A stretch of DNA of 18,253 nt from an uncultured Streptococcus sp. (GTDB taxonomy: Bacteria; Bacillota; Bacilli; Lactobacillales; Streptococcaceae), in assembly GCA_902470035.1 (NCBI GenBank), contig CABREZ010000014.1:1-18253 (forward strand). Reading direction: 5' to 3'. Of this stretch, positions 15,041 to 18,253 are shown one piece after another. Made by a program: the position numbers and the translations under genes. The notes beneath the pieces were generated by a model, which saw nothing but the letters and a program-made list of their open reading frames with translations, did no database searches and was not told where the DNA came from. Within the stretch, counting starts at the first letter, position 1; each line of letters starts with the position of its first letter.

Positions 15041-16015
15041 TTAATCCATGACCAACTTCTTTTCTTCAAAACGTATAGCAACAGTCGTGCCTTGGCCAAC
15101 TTGTGAGGTCATCTGGAGTTGATGCCCTAGCTGGTCTGCAATCTTCTTAGATAGGTAGAGTCCTAATCCAGAAGATTGTTGGGTCAAATGCCCATTGTAG
15201 CCAGAAAAGCCTCGCTCAAAGACGCGGAGTATGTCACTATCCTTGATTCCAATCCCACTGTCTTTAATATAAAGGGTCTGGTTTTTGAAATAGATCTCAA
15301 TCCCGCCAGTGCTGGTATACTTCAGGCTATTCGACAGCAATTGCTCGATGATGACCAAGAGCCACTTGCGATCGGTGATGACTCTAGCATCCAAGTCATG
15401 CAGATCCACCGTCAAGCCCTTTTGGATGAAGAAGATGGCATACTTTCGCACGACTTCTTTGACCAAGTCCTCTAGCGACACGCGCTTCAAGACCAGATCA
15501 TCGTGAAAGCTTTCGAGTCTCAGATACTGGAGGACCACATTGGCATAGGAGTCGATCTTAAAGAGCTCCTGCTCCATTTGCTTTCTCAGATCGCTGTCTT
15601 TTATATTTTGAACCAAGAGTTGGCTGGCCGCTATAGGCGTCTTAATCTGGTGGACCCAGAGGGTATAGTAATCCATCAGATCATTGTAGGTCTCTATACT
15701 TACTGTAGTCTGCTCCCGCTGGGCTTGCTGACTGGCTGCTAGCTTCTGACTCAAGACCTTTTCTAGAGGGGTCTCAGCTACCCCCTCCCCATAGAGCACT
15801 TCCTTCCGATAGGCCTGATACTTAGCCACTGCATCCCAAATGACCAGAAGCAGACTCAAAAAAGCCAAAATTCCCGTCAAGTAAAGAAGAAAATGGCGGT
15901 AGCCTTCGAATATATAGGCAAACAAGAGGAGGGAAGAAAGGAGTAAGCCCAACAAATAAAGATAGCGACGATGGGCAAGCAGATAGTGCTTAACAAAAAA
16001 GATTCGATTACCCAT
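15041..16015 (-). CDS. BceS-like intramembrane-sensing histidine kinase
   Basis: A 324-residue kinase with two membrane helices (about 17-37 and 41-61) and only a few residues outside the membrane, the hallmark of intramembrane-sensing kinases (BceS, GraS, BraS, LcrS). These get their signal from a BceAB transporter. The phospho-acceptor is His122 in WVHQIKTPIAA. The ATP-binding region has the N box with Asn229 (EQLLSNSLKY), the G1 box DSGIGI (252-257), the F box around Phe266, and the G2 box GLGL (283-286). The ATG at 16015 overlaps the response-regulator gene by 8 bp. The cassette gene follows after 16 bp without a terminator. Confidence 0.94.
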   Translation of the reverse strand: MGNRIFFVKHYLLAHRRYLYLLGLLLSSLLLFAYIFEGYRHFLLYLTGILAFLSLLLVIWDAVAKYQAYRKEVLYGEGVAETPLEKVLSQKLAASQQAQREQTTVSIETYNDLMDYYTLWVHQIKTPIAASQLLVQNIKDSDLRKQMEQELFKIDSYANVVLQYLRLESFHDDLVLKRVSLEDLVKEVVRKYAIFFIQKGLTVDLHDLDARVITDRKWLLVIIEQLLSNSLKYTSTGGIEIYFKNQTLYIKDSGIGIKDSDILRVFERGFSGYNGHLTQQSSGLGLYLSKKIADQLGHQLQMTSQVGQGTTVAIRFEEKKLVMD

Positions 16016-16685
16016 TGCTCAACCCGTATCCTATCCCTTTTTTCGTTTCGATAAAATGTTCCAGTCCTGCTTCTTCGAGTTTCTTCCGAAGTCTAGCTAC
16101 ATTGACAGATAGGGTGTTATCATCAATAAAGAAATCACTGTTCCACAATTCCTTCATTAAATCATCCCGAGCCACTACACTTCCAGCTTTTTCAAAAAGG
16201 ATGCGAAGAATTTGAAATTCATTTTTGGTCAAATTAACCACCTCTCCCTCGTAGACCAGATCCATGGATTTGAGATTTAGGATGGCACCCCGGTGTTCTA
16301 ACAAATCTTGATCAGTTCCAAACTCATAAGAGCGGCGAAGGAGACCCTGAATTTTTGCCAGAAGAACATTGGGATCAAATGGCTTGGTCACATAGTCATC
16401 TCCCCCCATATTGATAGCCATGACGATGTCCATAGCTTGATCTCGTGAGGATAAAAACATGATCGGCACTTTGGACACCTTGCGGATCTCCTGGCACCAA
16501 TGATAGCCATTATAAAGAGGAAGGCCGATATCCATCAAAATCAGATGAGGATTGGTCTGGACAAAGGTGCCCAGTACATCCATAAAATCATCAACTGCAA
16601 TAACTTCAAAGCCCCACTGCTCCATGATGATCTTCACCTGTTGGCGAATGGTTTCATCATCTTCGACAAGAAGAATTTTATGCAT
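16008..16685 (-). CDS. BceR-like OmpR/PhoB-family response regulator
   Basis: A 225-residue regulator. The receiver domain (1-118) has acidic residues Asp9/Asp10, phospho-acceptor Asp52 (LILMDIGLP), Ser79/Ser80 and Lys101 (YVTKPF). The C-terminal winged helix (about 128-225) has the OmpR features LTKNEFQIL, DNTLSVNVARLRKKL and IETKKGIGYGL. Paired with the BceS-like kinase it should bind TNACA-N4-TGTAA sites. Two perfect matches lie in this window before the ABC operons, and an imperfect one at its own transcription start. It is the first gene of the operon. The ATG at 16685 is preceded by AGGAAAGAGC, a modest ribosome site. Confidence 0.94.
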   Translation of the reverse strand: MHKILLVEDDETIRQQVKIIMEQWGFEVIAVDDFMDVLGTFVQTNPHLILMDIGLPLYNGYHWCQEIRKVSKVPIMFLSSRDQAMDIVMAINMGGDDYVTKPFDPNVLLAKIQGLLRRSYEFGTDQDLLEHRGAILNLKSMDLVYEGEVVNLTKNEFQILRILFEKAGSVVARDDLMKELWNSDFFIDDNTLSVNVARLRKKLEEAGLEHFIETKKGIGYGLSNG

Positions 16686-16703
16686 GCTCTTTCCTGCTCT
16701 TTC

Positions 16704-16730
16704 TTACTAGAATGTTACCCTTTCATTATA
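16704..16730 (-). promoter_or_regulatory. Promoter of the two-component operon with an imperfect BceR-like site
   Basis: On the minus strand the -10 TATAAT lies at 16730-16725, with a poor -35 (TGTATG at 17 bases). Directly downstream, around the transcription start, TAACA-N4-AGTAA (16717-16704) differs from TNACA-N4-TGTAA at one position. A site there could serve for feedback control, or it may be chance. Confidence 0.5.
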
Positions 16731-16823
16731 TCAAATTATCCGAGGAGCATACATATTTTTCGACAGCATAGCATAGAGGTCATCAATTTCCTATTTTTAC
16801 GAAGGTGCTTTTAAGGTATTTTA

Positions 16824-16832
16824 TGCTATACT
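16824..16832 (+). promoter_or_regulatory. Extended -10 promoter of the Mbeg1-like gene
   Basis: TG-C-TATACT forms an extended -10 about 28 bases before the ATG. No strong -35 is visible. The region 16686-16859 is a divergent intergenic space shared with the two-component operon. Confidence 0.6.
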
Positions 16833-16859
16833 GAACATACAGATACAAAGGAGAATCCC

Positions 16860-18044
16860 ATGTCCACGATTTTTGATTATCTAGACCATGTCACCTATGA
16901 TTCCATCTATGATCGCCCCTTTAAGGAACTCGATGTTCTGGCTCTGACGGAGCTGACCTATCTTCCTTTTGATCGGATCGTGCCCCAAGGAGATACGACC
17001 AATATTGAAGTCCGCTTGTCTGATGCGACAGATCTGGTCGATCGGACCACCGATTTTATCGTGACGGACCAGCACTTGCAGTTAGTAGATAGCTTGGCCA
17101 CTTCAAAACGCTTTAAGAATATCAAACTGCTCAACTATGTCGACGAATATGACCCCGATGTTCAGAAACAGTTTGCGGCGATGACTTATCGTCTTACCAT
17201 GGATGTGTATTTAGTTGTCTTCAGAGGAACGGATGATACCTTGATCGGTTGGAAGGAAGATTTCCACATGACCTACATGGACCATATCCCAGCTCAGAGA
17301 CGTGCAGCCAGCTACCTACAACATGTCATGAAAGAGTTCCCAAAAGGACGCTTCATGGTAGCCGGACACTCCAAAGGGGGCAATCTCGCAGCCTACGCCT
17401 GCTCCTACCTTCCTGATCAGCTGTTCAAACAAGTCGATGCCATTTACTGTTACGACTCACCTGGTCTCAACAAGTCCATTATCAAAACAGAGGGCTACCA
17501 ACGAATCGCACACCTCATTCATCGCTTTGTCCCACAAGGATCCATTGTCGGCATGATGCTGGAAGTCCCAGAGCCTGCTACGATTGTTAAAAGTCGAGCT
17601 TTTGGTGGCTTTGCCCAGCATGACGCCTTTACTTGGATGGTTGAAAAGGATGGATTTGTGACACTGGATCAAACCAGTCCCGATAGCCAGCAGATGGACC
17701 AAACCTTAAAACAGTGGGTACAAGAAGTCCCTGATAGCCAACTCAAAAAATTTTTCGATACCTTCTTTGGCCTCTTCTTGGATGCAGGCATTACTTCAAT
17801 CAATGATTTGATGAACTTGAAAAATTTCTCCAAAATCAAAGATATCTTTCAAAATGCTCAGGACCTAGACCCCACCGAGCGGGAAATGCTGGAACGTCTA
17901 GCCAAGCAACTCATCGACACCCGTGTCCAAGCATGGAAAAAATGGCAAACAGTTCCTCGTATCCTGGTTCAAATGGCTGCATTTTTCAAGCGAAAACAAG
18001 CGGTCGAAACCACCTCACCACTGCTCCTTGAGCACAAAGAGTAA
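16860..18044 (+). CDS. Mbeg1-like (DUF2974) alpha/beta hydrolase
   Basis: A 394-residue predicted serine hydrolase. The nucleophile elbow is G169-H-S171-K-G173 in MVAGHSKGGNLAAYA, preceded by the strand VYLVVFRGTDDTLIGWKEDF (115-135) that typically supplies oxyanion-hole residues. D199 (YCYDSPG) and H254 (FAQHDAF) are candidate triad partners. There is no signal peptide or membrane segment, so it should be cytoplasmic. The opening MSTIFDYLDHVTYDSIYDRP is characteristic of the streptococcal DUF2974 group, often labelled lipase-like. The substrate is unknown. GGAG lies 6 bases before the ATG. It is monocistronic, divergent from the two-component operon, and has no evident link to it. Confidence 0.88.
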   Translation: MSTIFDYLDHVTYDSIYDRPFKELDVLALTELTYLPFDRIVPQGDTTNIEVRLSDATDLVDRTTDFIVTDQHLQLVDSLATSKRFKNIKLLNYVDEYDPDVQKQFAAMTYRLTMDVYLVVFRGTDDTLIGWKEDFHMTYMDHIPAQRRAASYLQHVMKEFPKGRFMVAGHSKGGNLAAYACSYLPDQLFKQVDAIYCYDSPGLNKSIIKTEGYQRIAHLIHRFVPQGSIVGMMLEVPEPATIVKSRAFGGFAQHDAFTWMVEKDGFVTLDQTSPDSQQMDQTLKQWVQEVPDSQLKKFFDTFFGLFLDAGITSINDLMNLKNFSKIKDIFQNAQDLDPTEREMLERLAKQLIDTRVQAWKKWQTVPRILVQMAAFFKRKQAVETTSPLLLEHKE

Positions 18045-18118
18045 GTTTAAAGAGACAGGTTGAAGTAAGAAATAATCAACTCCTTCAGCACTTAGTGATA
18101 AACAATTGAAGCAAAACA

Positions 18119-18149
18119 AAAACCCAGGAAATTGAATTTCCTGGGTTTT
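18119..18149. terminator. Terminator after the Mbeg1-like gene
   Basis: A perfect 15-bp inverted repeat (AAAACCCAGGAAATT and its complement) around a single base, ending TTTT. It can act in both directions and lies 75 bases after the stop codon. Nothing else is seen in 18045-18118. Confidence 0.85.
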
Positions 18150-18195
18150 AAATGTAGACATACTATCACTTTACATAAAACAGCTGGATGATTTT

Positions 18196-18225
18196 CAAAA
18201 AATGACTTTTATTTTTTAGTCATTT
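18196..18225 (-). terminator. Minus-strand terminator of a gene beyond the right edge
   Basis: On the minus strand AAATGACT and AGTCATTT form an 8-bp stem around a 10-base loop, followed by a run of T. It probably ends a minus-strand gene lying to the right of the window. Confidence 0.5.
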
Positions 18226-18236
18226 AAGAAGATGAA

Positions 18237-18253
18237 AAACTTTCCGCCGTGAA
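18237..18253. repeat. Start of a second copy of the three-hairpin repeat
   Basis: AAACTTTCCGCCGTGA matches the beginning of the element at 8439 with one base changed (GCT to GCC). The copy is cut by the window edge and has the same orientation as the first. Confidence 0.6.

Noticed and set aside
15176..15742. Plus-strand frames across the kinase gene
   Set aside because: They are antisense shadows of a kinase with all catalytic boxes intact and lack ribosome sites.

Overview
The window looks like chromosomal DNA from a viridans-group Streptococcus. The grounds are an AliA/AliB-type oligopeptide-binding lipoprotein with a CodY-like box, streptococcal-style SemiSWEET and Mbeg1-like (DUF2974) genes, low-GC codon use, strong AAGGAGG ribosome sites and short intergenic repeats. 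The species cannot be fixed from this sequence alone. There are no rRNA, tRNA, CRISPR or insertion-sequence genes.

Layout, left to right. (1) 1-159: the 5' part of a DUF2829/Tad2-like gene on the minus strand. (2) 256-2206: a minus-strand operon of a PadR repressor and two membrane proteins, joined by ATGA stop/start overlaps, with a textbook promoter carrying palindromic operator candidates. (3) 2441-4405: a stand-alone peptide-binding lipoprotein, ended by a terminator shared with the convergent gene. (4) 4506-7257: Bce-type ABC module 1 (ATPase and FtsX-like permease). (5) 7433-8233: two divergent SemiSWEET sugar transporters around a regulatory region with a cre site and several palindromes. 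(6) 8278-8601: a non-coding stretch with a minus-strand terminator and a three-hairpin repeat element. (7) 8602-11490: Bce-type module 2, preceded by a 42-residue small gene. (8) 11614-15024: an AT-rich three-gene cassette encoding a CbxX/SpoVK-type AAA+ ATPase, a tail-anchored coiled-coil protein, and a membrane protein with an HNH-like motif. (9) 15041-16685: a BceRS-type two-component system. (10) 16860-18044: a divergent Mbeg1-like alpha/beta hydrolase, then terminators and the start of a second repeat copy.

How it works together. The response regulator, the histidine kinase with its two membrane helices and almost no external sensor, and the two ABC modules form a Bce-type antimicrobial-peptide sensing and detoxification network. 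Both ABC operons carry a TTACA-N4-TGTAA inverted repeat with identical spacing to a shared GAAAGGTTAG block and a TACAAT -10. This predicts that one regulator controls both.

The least explained part is the three-gene cassette. It sits 16 bp behind the kinase gene on the same strand, with gaps of 16, 8 and 4 bp and no visible internal terminator. It therefore appears to be transcribed with the sensor system and may read on into ABC module 2. Its composition differs from its neighbours, which suggests acquisition. An AAA+ motor, a membrane-anchored coiled-coil adaptor and a membrane protein with a nuclease-like motif would fit a defence or envelope-stress effector, but that role is inference.
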